Assembly: GCA_016271365.2 (NCBI GenBank)
Contig: CM028131.1
Span: 173,480,501 to 173,544,500 of the forward strand
Direction: 5' to 3'
DNA length: 64,000 nucleotides
Source: Neoceratodus forsteri
Taxonomy: Eukaryota > Chordata > Ceratodontiformes > Ceratodontidae
Shown here piece after piece: positions 32,955 through 43,503 of the stretch; position 1 is the stretch's first letter, and each line of letters starts with the position of its first letter. The notes under the pieces were generated by a model that was not told where the DNA came from, made no database searches, and worked only from the letters and a program-made list of their open reading frames with translations. Made by a program: the position numbers and the translations under genes.

Positions 32955-35133
32955 AGCCCCCCAGCTGGCTTTCCTCGAGGGTATACATATTAAGCTCATT
33001 AAGTCTCTCTTCATATGTCTTCTGGTGCAGACCCTGCACCATTTTAGTTGCCCTCCTCTGGACTGCCTCCATGCTGTCTGTGTCCTTGCGGAGATTGGGT
33101 CTCCAGAACTGCATGCAGTACTCCAGAGGGGGTCTCACCAGCTGTCTGTACAGAGGGATAACAACTTCCTGTTTTCTACTGGCGATGCCTCTTCCTATAC
33201 ATCCCAGTATCACCCCAGCCCTCCTTAGTGCCCTCTCACAATGCTTGCCCACATTTAGGTAATCTGATATGACTACCCCAGGTCCTGTTCCATTTTTGTT
33301 GTTGTCAGTATCTCACCCCCCTCCCATAGTGTACTCTTCCCCTGGGTTTTTGTTTCCCAGGTGCATTACTTTTCACTTCTTAGCATTCAATCTAAGCTGC
33401 CATACATCTGACCATCCCTCCAACCTTGCCAAGTCCGTTTCTTATCCTTTCCACCCCACCTTGTGTATCAACCCTGTTGCAGATCTTTTGTAGCGTCAGC
33501 AAAGAGACATACTTTTCCTTCCAGTCCCTCTGCAATGTAACTTATAAAGACATTGAAGAGGACCTGTCCTAGAACTGAACCCTGCGGTACCCTACTAGTA
33601 ACCCCCCTTTCTTCAGAGTAGACTCCTTTATTATTACCCTCTGTGTCCTGTTCTCCAGCCAATTTTTTACCCAGACTACCATCTTGGGACCCACTCCAGG
33701 CTGGCTAATTTGTATATTAATCTTTTGTGTGGGACTGTGTCAAATGCCTTGCTAAAGTCTAGGTAGGCCATGTCCACAGTCCCTCCCTGATCTACTACTT
33801 TGGTCACCCAGTCAAAGAAATCTATTAGATTTGTCTGACATGATCTACCCGCTGTGAATCTGTGCTGCCTTGGGTCCGGTGCCCCTCTGGCCTCTAGGTA
33901 CTCAACAATTCTCTCCTTCAGAAGTGATTCCATCATTTTCTTTATAACTGAGGTCAAACTAACAGGTTTATAGTTTCCTGCCTCTGCCCTGCTTCCACTT
34001 TTGTGAAGCGGAATCATATCTGCCCTCCTCCAGTCTTCGGGTACCACCCCATCCTCCCATGATTTGCTAAAGAGGGTAGTCAGTGGTGTCACTAGTTCTA
34101 CCCTTAGTTCTTTTAGAATTCTGGGATGAATCCCATCAGGCCCCATTGCTTTTTCCACCTTCAGTTTTTCTTTCAGAACTCTTTCTTCTATGAATGGGTT
34201 GGTACCAACCCCCCTATCCAGGGTGTTTCTGTTGTTTGGTTTAGGTACCTCCCCTTCATCACTTGTGAATACTGAGCAAAAATATTTGTTTAGTATCTCT
34301 ACCTTTTCACAGTCACCCTTTGACCACCCCCTTCCCCTTTATTAAGCCTCACTATCCCTCCCTTGGTCTTCCTTCTCTCCCTGATGTACCTATAAAAGGT
34401 TTTATCCCCCTTCTTAACTGAGTTGGCTATCATTTCCTCAGTTTGGGCCTTTGCTGTTCTGACTGCCTTCCCTGCTTCCTTCTGCTTTAACTGATACAGT
34501 TCTCAGTCCTGCTCCTTCTGTGATTCCTTGTACTTCCTGAATGCTATCTTTTTCTCCCTAACCTTTCCTGCCACCTCCTTTGAGAACCATAGTGTTTTTT
34601 TACAGTTTTGTTTTGTTTATTTGCTTCACACAAAGGTTTGTTGCCTTAGTGATGGCAGTTTTGATTATTCCTCATTGTTCCTTCACCCCTCCTTTCTGCC
34701 CATTTGCTAGTGCATTCCGTAGGCACTCACCTATTTTGGCAAAGTCAGCCCTCTTAATGTCCAGGACCCTTGTCTTTGTATGGCTTGACTCTACTGCTGT
34801 GTTTATCGTGAACCATACTGTTCGAGGGTTGCTAGTTCCCAGGTGGCTACCCACTTCTACATCTGTGATCCTCTCTCCGTCTCCATTTGAGAGTACCAGG
34901 TCTAAGATTGCTCCCTCCTGAGTGGGTTCCAGTACTAGTTGTCTAAGGCATGCCCCGTGCAGGGCATCTAGAATGACCCCGCTCTTTGATGTGGCTGCAG
35001 CAAGTGCACTCCAGTTAATATCTGCCATATTCAGATCCCCCATCAACAATATCTCCCCTTCTTCTGCCATTCTAAGGATACCTTCTATCATTTCATTGTC
35101 CATTTCCTCCCCCTGAGATGGGGGTCTGTATAC
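32955..35133 (-). mobile_element. CR1 LINE, antisense, endonuclease to C-terminus
   Basis: On the minus strand, in order: endonuclease (35103-34672: LLMGDLNMADINW, AILDLVLSNGDGE, SHLGTSNPRTVWF), linker (about 34660-34170), RT (34158-33676: MGPDGIHPR, QHRFTAGRSCQTNLIDFFDW, LDFSKAFDTVPHKRL; then 33662-33468) and C-terminus (33252-32953: LYRQLVRPPLEYCMQFW, KMVQGLHQKTYEERL). The catalytic block reads LFADATK instead of FADDTK. The 3' UTR is missing at the 32955 side. It lies inside Tx1-like LINE X. Confidence 0.87.
33468..34158 (-). pseudogene. CR1 reverse transcriptase, antisense, catalytic Asp lost
   Basis: Two frames separated near 33670 cover the palm. The first 160 codons run from MEKAMGPDGIHPR through NYKPVSLTSVIKKMMES and the KAFDTVPH block. 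The second has RVPQGSVLGQVLFNVFIS and LFADATK at about 33500. Substitution of the second aspartate by alanine and the following frameshift would abolish polymerase activity. Confidence 0.82.
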
Positions 35134-36300
35134 TGAGAACTTGACAGAAGTGATGCTGGTCCAGACGGTCTCAGTGGCAAAGGCCTGAGAGGGAAAAAGA
35201 AGCCCACTGGAGGCTGCATGGTTCTATGACTGTCAGAGAGTCTTACATATGTGAGACGACTTATGTCATCTAGGATTGATTATCTATTTGTGTCAGTTTC
35301 TCTGCAAGTAACTCAGGCCTAAACCAGGGTGGCAGAGACCTCCGGCCATCTCCTATTAAGTTGCACATGTTCCTTTAGTGCAACTCCAATCAAGGGAAAG
35401 GATTGTGGAGGCTAAACGATTCATTCTTGACAGATTGTGTGATTTCCACAATGAAAAAAATGTTCTCATGGCCTGGCTTTCCATCACTTGTGCATAATGG
35501 CAGTGACAGAACAGTGGAATGACTTGAAAAGGGACTTTAGAGATTTTTTAGCAGTTTTAAACCAAAAAAAAAATTACTAATGATTATAGAAAGTATTTAT
35601 GACTTTGTATACAGTTGTATAGACTGTTGGAAAAATGTCATGCTGGATTGGGGGATTATACAGATTAAATCAGATGGGTCAAAACAGAAATGAACAAATG
35701 GCAATACAACAGAGCAAGTTCCCTGTACAAAGAACTACAGCTCAGGACTAAGGAGAAAAAAGCAAATGCTTGATGCTATTAAAAGTTGCCATTTTAGAGT
35801 TTTCAATAGTCTTATAACTTCTCTTAGGGTTGCAGGGGGACAGTTGCATTCTGAATCAGCTAAACTAGCACAAGTAATGGAAGACCACGCCGGGAAATTC
35901 TTCACTTTGGAGTATCTGGAAAATGAGTTCTCAGAAGGAGTATTATCTGGACTCACTTTACTAGAACTATTTGATTTTGATTGGGACTCATTAACTTGTT
36001 CTGGGACTACTTTGTAAATGGTTACAGTAATAAAGGGTTTGAAAAACAACTCAGCCACAGGCAGTGATAAACTACTAGTTGGGTTTTACAAAACCTCTTT
36101 AGAACATTTCTGCTCAGTGCTTCTATCCTGACTACCCTGTTTCAGTGATGCAGTGTTACTAGGCTTTTGACAAGATTCAAATGCCAGCCTCAGGAACAGG
36201 GGCTTAAAGTATTCACTGTCATTCTCAATGATCCTGTCTGCATCTTTCCAGGGCTGCCAGCACGGATTCAACACTCCATATGAGGCTGGTAATTTTTTTC
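35134..36300 (+). mobile_element. Tx1/L1-like LINE X, continued (decayed endonuclease/linker/RT start)
   Basis: After the antisense CR1, short plus-strand frames resume. SLYKELQLRTKEKKAN (about 35725-35770) fits a linker. AKLAQVMEDHAGKFF and LENEFSEGVLSG (35766-36017) follow. NNSATGSDKLLVGFYKTSLE (about 36045-36105) matches the GxDGxPxEFYK start of Tx1/L1 RT. Further RT blocks are not evident, so the element seems truncated or badly decayed here. Confidence 0.5.
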
Positions 36301-37435
36301 AATCCCAACTTGGCCCTCAGTGCTCCCCGTGGCCCCAACCAGGCTCTTCAGAGGATGTCATGGGGGTGCAGGATACCTTGGATCAAACCACAGCTACCTG
36401 ATTGCTCTAATACTGCCATGTGAGTTTGCTTATGGGGGATCTGTGACCCAGTTTGATTTTGCCATACAGGGAGGGTGCAGTGGAACTTTACTGTAAAAGT
36501 TTGTGAGTGTTTTTTTCTGAACTGGCTGCACCATGACCATGTCCCGACCAATTTCACATCATGGCCACTCACATACTTTACTAAGGCTGAGATAAAAACT
36601 ACTGGATCTCCAGAGCACCTCACAGGCAATAATAAGTAGACTACTGTATATCTCTCATGTGGAACATTGTGCTTACCTTCTTGCAGTCCCACTTTACTGC
36701 CTCCCCCCCAAATGCCCTCATGCCCACATGGTGGCTAACAAACTATTCCGCCAAGACTTTCTTGGAGCTGGAATCACTTGCACTCCCTAACTGTGTGATA
36801 TTTACTGTTTTACCTGTTCTTTAGAAATGCAGTGTTATGCATCTGAGTTGATACTGTGTTATGTGTATCCCAAGGCTCCTCCTTTGTTAAGACCTCTCTC
36901 AGGGTCTGGCAATACAACAGATGTAAGGACTAAGTACTTAGTCCAGTACTTAGTCTACTGGTGGATGACTTGCTGGAGTGGATGAGAGTGCAATAGGTGC
37001 TTTACTCTGCCTAGTGTCTGCTCCAACATCCCCCCTCACTGCTTGGTAACAGAATGGTAGTTACTCTGCAGGAGTCAACCCCATGCTGTACTCAGTTGGC
37101 GGGACCAGTGGGGATGGCCCATGCTGCCTTATGTCTCAACTTACTTTTGTACTAGCAAGGGCATAAGCAGCTGTTTATCATATATTAGAAGTGGTATCTG
37201 GTGTGCTTCCATCACTTCGACTCACTTAAAGTAGCTTTACATTTTTGTTTCTGCATTGGTTGGCATACCTGAGAAGTGTGCCTAACTTTCCACAGTTTAG
37301 TGAGGACAGAGAAGTCAGTTAGCTTTTCAAATCTGTCTTCAGGTTGTTACAGTTCCAGGTTTGGGGTTACTGGTGTGGTTCTATGGGTGATGGGTGAGGA
37401 TTGAGAGTATGGGGTATTAGGGGGCTGATTTAAAT
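36301..37435. other. Unclassified stretch between Tx1-like LINEs X and Y
   Basis: No confident domain. Poor, stop-rich frames could be decayed ORF1 of LINE Y or the tail of LINE X, but I cannot support either. Confidence 0.4.
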
Positions 37436-37469
37436 GCCCAAGGTTTATACAGTTTTGCTGTTCTACAGG

Positions 37470-37996
37470 TTATGGCATCCTATGATTCTTTAAAAGTGAT
37501 ATTGTTGAATGTTAGAGGTTTGAAATGTCCAAGATGCAACGCTTAAATCCCTGGAGAGGGAATTTCAGCTCTATGCTGACAGGTGGGACCTTTTAAAGCC
37601 ACAGATATCAGTGGTTAAAGCAGCCATAGAATCATCATTTGAACTTAAAATGGAGTATGTCCTTTTTAAACTAAACCAATCACATTGGGAATTGGGGGAA
37701 CAGTTGGGGAAACTCGTAGCCCACTGCCTCTGAACCAGAGAATAGGAAAAATACACCCCCATTACCATTATAGCTGCTGGGACAACGGTGTCTGCTCCAA
37801 CTCACATTAACAATGAGTTTTGGAATTTTAACCAAACTCTGTACTCCTCTGAAGCCTCACCCACTCAGGCAGATTATGATTGCTTCTAAGGGGAGAGCCA
37901 CTTTGCAGAGGTCTTGGAAGAAGCAAGTCTTCTCCTTGGCCTGTCTTCTACACCGACTGAGATATCCAAAACCATTGCTAGTATAGCTATGGGTAA
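37470..37996 (+). pseudogene. Tx1-like ORF2 start and RT N-terminal region
   Basis: The opening methionine frame matches the conserved strand at the start of L1/Tx1 endonucleases. After about 35 codons it jumps into sequence normally several hundred codons further on: FKLNQSHWELGEQLGKLVAH, YTPITIIAAGTTVSAPTHIN, NEFWNFNQTLYSSEASPT. The jump indicates an internal deletion of the endonuclease. The segment ends SIAMGKSP and is cut by a CR1 fragment; GSSDF continues on the far side. Confidence 0.7.
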
Positions 37997-38369
37997 GTCA
38001 CCAGAAACACAGAAACATAGACTTTGACGGCAGATAAGGACAACTTGGCCCAACCAATCTGCCCACTTCCCTACCTATTGGATAAGCTGCAGATCCTAGT
38101 TAACCAACAACTTACTTCCTCTTACTCCCCACTAGAATTGCTTTATGTCTGTCCCATGCATTCTTGAATTTCCCCACTGTTTTTGACCCCACAACTGCCT
38201 CAGGAAGACTGATCCATGCACCCACCACCCTCCCCATGAAAAAATACTTCCTCACATTGCCCCTGAGCCATCCCCTCCTCTATCTTCAAAATGTGCCCCC
38301 TTGTTCTTGCATATCTCCTTTTCTGAAAGATGCTACCCTTTTGGACTTTCTTGGTTAAGGTTCCAGTGA
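37997..38369 (-). mobile_element. CR1 3' fragment, antisense, within LINE Y RT
   Basis: On the minus strand the C-terminal part of CR1 ORF2 is visible (KYFFHGEGGGCMDQ, about 38245-38205). The 3' UTR follows, with the reverse complement of the CTGCCCACTTCC/GGGCAGA phrase. It ends with TCTATGTTTCTGTGTTTCTG at about 38017-37998. Removing it joins GKSP to GSSDF in the Tx1-like RT. Confidence 0.78.
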
Positions 38370-38640
38370 TTTTTGCCACACCTATGCATTTGTTCTGGCA
38401 CCCAAGCTGGCGAAAGTGTTCAACGATGCATGGACCAAAGAGCACTCCCCTTTTCTTTCATGCAGGCCCTCATTACCCTGCTTCCAAAGAAGGGGAGGAA
38501 CAGCATACTTTGCTCTCAGTTTTCCCCATTTTACTTACTAATATGGAAGTCAAAATGATGCAAAGGTACTGGACCATAGGCTGGAATCTATCATACCCAC
38601 CATTATCTAGCCTGACCAAGTGGGTGTTGTTCCAGGGAGA
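38370..38640 (+). pseudogene. Tx1-like RT segment
   Basis: Adjacent frames give SSDFCHTYAFVLAPKLAKVF, NDAWTKEHSPFSFMQALITL, LPKKGRNS, and after a shift PILLTNMEVKMM and DQVGVVPGR. These correspond to the early RT blocks of L1/Tx1 elements (the ALITLLPKKG block, the SLTN block, and the DQxGFxxGR block). A CR1 3' half follows directly at about 38641. Confidence 0.72.
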
Positions 38641-39580
38641 CTAGTGTCAGAGAATACCGCAGATGACACCAAGATCTGCAACAGAGTAGATGATCCAGAT
38701 GGGGTGGGCAGAATGAGAAGAGATCTGGATAAACTAGCAAAATGGTCAGAAGAGTGGCAACTGGGATTTAATGCAAAGAAGTGCAAAATCATGCACATAG
38801 GGAAGAGAAACCCTGAAGCCACCTATAGGCTGGGAGGGGAGTTGCTAGCAGTCACAAAGGAAGAAAGAGACTTGGGCATCATCATCACTGATGACCTGAA
38901 ATCATCCAAGCAGACCTCTAAAGCAGTAGGTAAGGCTAGGGGGTGTTAGGGTGTATTAGTAGGGGTATAACAAGTCGTAAGAGGGAGGTAATAATCCCTC
39001 TTTACAAGACACTGGTTAGGCCCCATCTGGAGTACTGCGTGCAGTATTGGAGGCCACACCTTCACAAGGACATTAACCAAATTGAGGCAGTCCAGAGAAG
39101 GGCAATCAAAATGGTGCAGGGACTGCATCAGAAGACATATGAGGACAGATAACAGAGCTCAATATGTATACCCTTGAGCAAAGGAGGGAGAGGTGATATG
39201 ATCGAGGCATTCAAACACCTTAAGGGCATTAACAAGGTGAAAGAGTCTAACATGTTTAAATATAAGAAAAATAGCAGGACAAGAGGACATAGCATGAGAT
39301 TAGAGGGGCGATTAAGGGAGAATGTGAGGAAATTCTTTTTCCAGAGAAAGGGTGGTGGATGCATGGAATTGCTTACCACAAGAAGTGGTGGCTATGAATA
39401 CAGTGCAGGGCTTCAGACAGGCATGGGATAGGCATAAGGAAGCAATACAAATGACTATGAATAGATAGACCACTGACAGAGCAAAGACCGATGGCACATT
39501 TATAAGGTAGAAAAAGAAATGGGCAGACTGGATGGGCCTTGTGGTCCTTATCTGCTGTCAACTTCTATGTTTCTATGTTT
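38641..39580 (+). mobile_element. CR1 3' half, 5'-truncated
   Basis: Begins inside the RT catalytic block (ENTADDTKICNRVDD). It continues through KCKIMHIGKRNPEATY, ERDLGIIITDDLKSSKQT, LYKTLVRPHLEYCVQYW and MVQGLHQKTYED, then a broken tail with RKFFFQRKGGGCMELL. The 3' UTR has GGGCAGACTGGATGGGCCTT and the ending TTCTATGTTTCTATGTTTC, the CR1 terminal repeat. 5' truncation is usual for LINE insertions. Host sequence resumes as Tx1-like LDILWHVTGKT. Confidence 0.87.
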
Positions 39581-39614
39581 CCTGGATATTCTCTGGCATG
39601 TCACTGGGAAAACC

Positions 39615-39805
39615 AGAGGAGGCAGTATAGCGCATTGGTTTAAGGTTCTGAGCTGCAAACCTGGAGAACTGGGTTTGAATCCCACAGCCCCACTTGCATA
39701 CTGTGAGTGACCCTGAGCAAGTCACTTAACTTCCTTGTGCTCTCAGGTTGCACCTGTAAGCAAGCTTCAGCTTAGTGTGTCTCCCCTGGTTTAAAAAAAA
39801 AAAAA
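39615..39805 (+). mobile_element. MIR-like tRNA-derived SINE
   Basis: The head GCAGTATAGCGCATTGGTTT contains a tRNA A-box, and GGGTTTGAATCCCAC is an almost perfect B-box. The core-like segment GAGTGACCCTGAGCAAGTCA, with CTTAACTTCC after it, matches the conserved phrase known from MIR-type elements. An A-run (about 39792-39805) ends it. Pol III would transcribe an active copy. It interrupts Tx1-like LINE Y between LDILWHVTGKT and TATLSLD. A short A-rich AAAACC repeat may be the target duplication. Confidence 0.85.
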
Positions 39806-41043
39806 CCCACTGCCACCCTGTCCTTAGATACTGAAAAGGTCTTTTACAGGGTGGAATGGTCTTACCTCTTCGACACTATGTCCCACTTTGGCATTTCCCA
39901 ATGCTTCATTCAACTACTGTAATTGCTTTACACACAGCCCTCTGCCTTTGTGTTAACAAATTCATTTATCTCCCAGCCCTTTGTGCAATACAAGGGAATG
40001 AAGCAGGGGTGCTCCCTTCCTCCCTTTCTTTTTCTGCTGTTCTTAAAGCCCTGAGCTAATAAAATTTGGGCCTCCCAGTCATTTCCAGGGAGACAGATCA
40101 CAGACAATCCACAAAAACACCCCTTTTTGTGGATGACATCACACTTTATCTCACAGACCTTCCCACCTCTCTGTCTGCGCTGTAAATTATCATCCACCAA
40201 TATGCTGCCTTATCCAGCTACAAGTTGAATGGGATGAAATCTCAGCTCTGACCACTAAATGAGACCTGTCTCCCTTCCCTGGCCATGGGGTACCCTTACC
40301 AGTTGTCCCAGATGGGGTGCTCTGCTTGGGTATTCAGGTCTGGGCAATTGTATCAACAATGGTCTCATCCAATGTCTCTGTCATGCTTGAGAAAATGTCT
40401 CTTAGAACTAGACTGATGGAAATCTCTCATGCATTCCACCTGGGGTAAAGTAAATACTCTGACGTTTATTGCACTTCTGAAGACACAGTATACAGGTATT
40501 TTGCAAATCTCCCAATTCAGTTCGCTCCTTCTTTTTGAAGACTATGTATACCAAAATGTCCACATTTATGTGGAATCTCAAGGCACCAAAAATAAAACTC
40601 CAGAGACACTGGCAAGATAGTAGTTTCAGCCTCCTGAACCTTAAAATGCAGCATGACTTTGTAGTCCTCTGACAGGCCATAGCTTGTCTTCTGGACATCT
40701 CACCATATCAGCCTAAGTGGATGGCCTTAGAACTCCTCCACTATGGCCATCCCAGTCCATCTGCACTAGAGCTGCTGGACTGGGTTCTTCCTCCTCATGC
40801 ACCTCCCATTGTGAAACATACAAAACAGATATGGCAGAAATACTCTAACATCTGGGGCTGGCAACCCACATCCTCAAGGCTCTGCCTGTGTGGCAGAATC
40901 CAGTCCTCAAAATAGAAAACAAACCATAGATTGGAAGGACTGGTTAGCACAGGGTATTTTCACAGGTGCGGGGGAGGAATTTTTCACCCTCACACTGGGG
41001 TGTTATACTTATTCACAGAACTGGTGTTTTGATATGATATACC
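39806..41043 (+). pseudogene. Tx1-like RT palm, thumb and C-terminal region
   Basis: [20 protein letters not shown] stands for the usual SLDAEKAFDRVEW, so one conserved Asp has changed to Tyr. SAFVLTNSFIS, QYKGMKQGCSLPPFLF and FVDDITLYLTD follow (about 39930-40155), with the catalytic V-D-D pair intact. Later frames include QTIDWKDWLAQGIFTGAGEE (about 40931-40990) near the C-terminus. Several frameshifts occur between. Confidence 0.75.
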
Positions 41044-41763
41044 TAGGGTTTCCAGTTTTCGGTTATAACCGATAATCGATAAAACGCCACCAATGTTAAA
41101 ATTGGGAAATAGGTTATAACCAAAGAAATATGAAAATCCCGATGGGCATTGCACGCAAGACGCATCACGCTATGCTCGTGCATAAAACAGCAGTGGAACG
41201 GACCTCTCTCCTCCCAGCAGCGGGTGACATTTGCAGCAACACTCCAGGCTGCTCCTTAGTGCCTTAGTGCACTCCCCAGACCAGACCGCTCCCCTCCCAG
41301 CAGTGGGCAATGTTTGCAGCAACATGCTCCTTAGTGCACTCCCCAGACCAGACCTCTCCCCTCCCAGCAGCGATGATGTTTGCTTCAACACTCCAGGTAC
41401 TGAGCAGTGCTATTTCCAGGGCAAAAAGGATTAAAATGCTAAGAAAGCTGCAATGTGTATTTCCATCATTGGACAGAAGCTGATTGATTGTTTTTGCTGC
41501 TGATTTCTTTCACTAGTACAGGATTTTACCTCGTCTCCTATGGGTACCTTAATAAACCTGCTTAGATCCCGATGTCTGGAGCTGGTTGTTCAAAAGTTCA
41601 ACAGCTTCTATGGGAATAAACACTGATTTTTAAAGATTTTTTTTGTTCTTGAAATTGATTACACTGAAAATAACTGACTTTTTGAATTTTTGAAAGAGAT
41701 AGAAAAAGTTAAAAAATAAACACCTTTTTTAGAAAAAATAAATACCTAAAACCAGGAACCCTA
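41044..41763. mobile_element. hAT-like non-autonomous DNA transposon, 720 bp
   Basis: An exact 8-bp target duplication, GATATACC, flanks it (41036-41043 and 41764-41771). The ends are inverted repeats: TAGGGTTTCCAGTTTT at the left and AAAACCAGGAACCCTA at the right, matching at 13 of 16 positions. An 8-bp duplication plus TAGGG-type ends is the hAT signature. The interior has no transposase frame. It contains a repeated segment with CTCCCAGCAG and CTCCCCAGACCAGACC (41210-41375). It splits the C-terminal region of Tx1-like LINE Y. Confidence 0.85.
41205..41400 (+). repeat. Internal repeats of the hAT-like element
   Basis: Three copies of CTCCCAGCAG(C/T)G are at about 41212, 41294 and 41362. 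Two copies of TTAGTGCACTCCCCAGACCA are at about 41264 and 41332. The period is roughly 68-82 bp. Confidence 0.7.
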
Positions 41764-41771
41764 GATATACC

Positions 41772-42504
41772 TAAAACTCAGCTTTTGAAATTCCTCCAAA
41801 TCAGGACCTGCTTAGGGTGTGGGTGTCATTTACGCATACCCCCCCCCGCCAGATCCTTTCGAAGGATGACTACTTACACTGACCTCACTCCAGAAAGTAG
41901 TCCCTCAACTTAAGTTACTTCACATAGTCAAGCAGAAACAGGAGTTGACCACACACCCATGAGAAACCTGGGAAAAAGACCATTTCTCAGACAGACTGGG
42001 ATGGACTGTGGCCTGTAGTGTACAAAGTCTCCAGGGACGTGCAGGCCAAAATGTTTCAATACAGTATCCTAGACAGGGCATACTAGACACCACAATGGCT
42101 TCATAAAGCCAGTCTCCTATCTCACAGTGACTTTTGGATGTGTGACTCACCGCAAGCCACCCTCCCTCATTTTCCTTGGTATTGCCCAGTACTGGACCTG
42201 TATTGGGATGCCATTTGGAATGCCTGCAGGGAAATCATTCCTATCCCATCCCACAAAGGTCCTCAACTGGCCTTCCTTGGTTTGGACTCACCAGGGTTAT
42301 CCCATTCCTGCCAGCAAACTCTCTGGGTGGTGGGGGGCCCTGGCTGTGGCAAACAGAGCAATGCCCTATTACTGGAGGGATCCTGAACCTCCTGCTGTCC
42401 TTGAGTGGATAAACATACTCTTCCTCACATCCCACAATGAAAAGGTGGCACATTTGCTAATTCACCTCCTCCCTCAAGGAACACCTCCTCCAATCCACCA
42501 CCTG
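41772..42504 (+). pseudogene. Tx1-like ORF2 C-terminal region
   Basis: LLKFLQIRTCLGCGCHL continues the C-terminal domain directly after the hAT insertion. A later frame has FWMCDSPQATLPHFPWYCPV followed by LDLYWDAIWNACREI (about 42132-42225). This is the C-terminal C-x2/3-C...H...C knuckle-like block known in L1/Tx1 proteins, with Cys and His ligands still recognisable. LEWINILFLTSHNEK (about 42400-42445) follows. Confidence 0.68.
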
Positions 42505-42808
42505 TGTCTGCCCAGGTAGATAACCCCCCTGAATATCCACCAACCCTTGAGTTCCCTTAGAGTTTATACATATCTGTATATTGACTCTATTGTTGTGTGC
42601 TCTGTATTTTTATTTTTTTTCTAATCTAGATGCTCTGGTGATGTACACTGTTACTATTGTAAATACTGTAACATTTTGCAAATATTGTTTTTACCTTTTT
42701 CTCTGTATCATCAAATTTCAGTACCACTGGCCATGTGTGAAAATGGGCTTTTTGCTAACATGCTTTCCAGTATAAAAATAAAATTGAATTGAATTGAATT
42801 GAACTGCT
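42505..42808 (+). mobile_element. Short insertion with a (TTGAA)n tail
   Basis: An AT-rich segment ends ATAAAATTGAATTGAATTGA, a simple-repeat tail typical of a retroposed 3' end. Sequence resembling LINE Y C-terminus is present on both sides. The family of the inserted piece is not recognised; a short LINE 3' end is likely. Confidence 0.5.
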
Positions 42809-43495
42809 GGCAAACTGGACCTATGTGACCAAATTTAGGGCCCTGACTTACAGAACAGGGCCCGCTTTGCACAACCCATTCTTCTCAACAAGTGAAAAAA
42901 AGCTCTCTACCTAGGGAAAGCATGTGCCTTTCCTGCTGCTTAGTCACCTCTGCACTACCTGTATCCACATGTTACTTTACCCTATTTTGAATGGTTAGCA
43001 AGGTTTGACTTTTTACTCAGTCTCACAATGCCTCTCTCCCCTCATCTCCATATAATACCCCATGTATTTACTGTACTTTACAGATTAATCTGTTGCCCCC
43101 TACTTAATAGAGACAAGTTGATTGGTAACAATTATCTATTAGCTTGCCAACCGTCAGTTAGTATTTGAAGCCCAGGTAGAAACCCAAGGTGTTGAGACTT
43201 AGGACACATAGGTAATTCTTGCATGGTATTCCAGTATAGACCTCAATCAAGATTTGGGGTAAAGGTGAAGTATCCTCACTGTAACTATGCCTGGCATTGG
43301 TGCATTCATGCAGGTAGTTTCTTCACTGTGCTCATATTAAATTTCCAAAAATACATGTCTTTGTATGCCCTATGTAAACATGTTGCCTGCTTCTATGTCA
43401 ATTCACTGTTACAGCTGTCTATTCAACTGTGATGTCACAAACACTGCTGTTTGCTACTATGCACTGTGAGAAAGTCAATAAAAACATTTATGAAA
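42809..43495 (+). mobile_element. Tx1-like LINE Y 3' end
   Basis: Frames near 42813-42935 read ANWTYVTKFRALTYRTG, suggesting the last part of ORF2, then a 3' UTR without coding. It ends GTCAATAAAAACATTTATGA, an AATAAA-containing terminus common for L1/Tx1 elements. SINE copy 5 sits directly at the terminus. Confidence 0.55.
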
Positions 43496-43503
43496 AAGAT
43501 TGT

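Larger units (their letters stand above)
37440..43495 (+). mobile_element. Tx1/L1-like LINE Y, ORF2 and 3' end, with several insertions
   Basis: ORF2 begins at about 37470 (MASYDSLKVILLNVRGLKC). The endonuclease is mostly deleted, and the RT N-terminal region follows (QSHWELGEQLGKLVAHCL, SSTPTEISKTIASIAMGKSP). RT continues at 38370-38640 (PKLAKVFNDAW, DQVGVVPGR) and at 39806-40200 ([32 protein letters not shown]). The C-terminus lies at 40900-42500. The 3' end is AGTCAATAAAAACATTTATG at about 43473-43492. Pieces of CR1, a MIR-like SINE, a hAT-like element and a (TTGAA)n-tailed piece separate these parts. Confidence 0.72.

Noticed and set aside
33269..34921. Plus-strand frames rich in Ser/Pro/Leu
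   Set aside because: They are antisense shadows of the minus-strand CR1.
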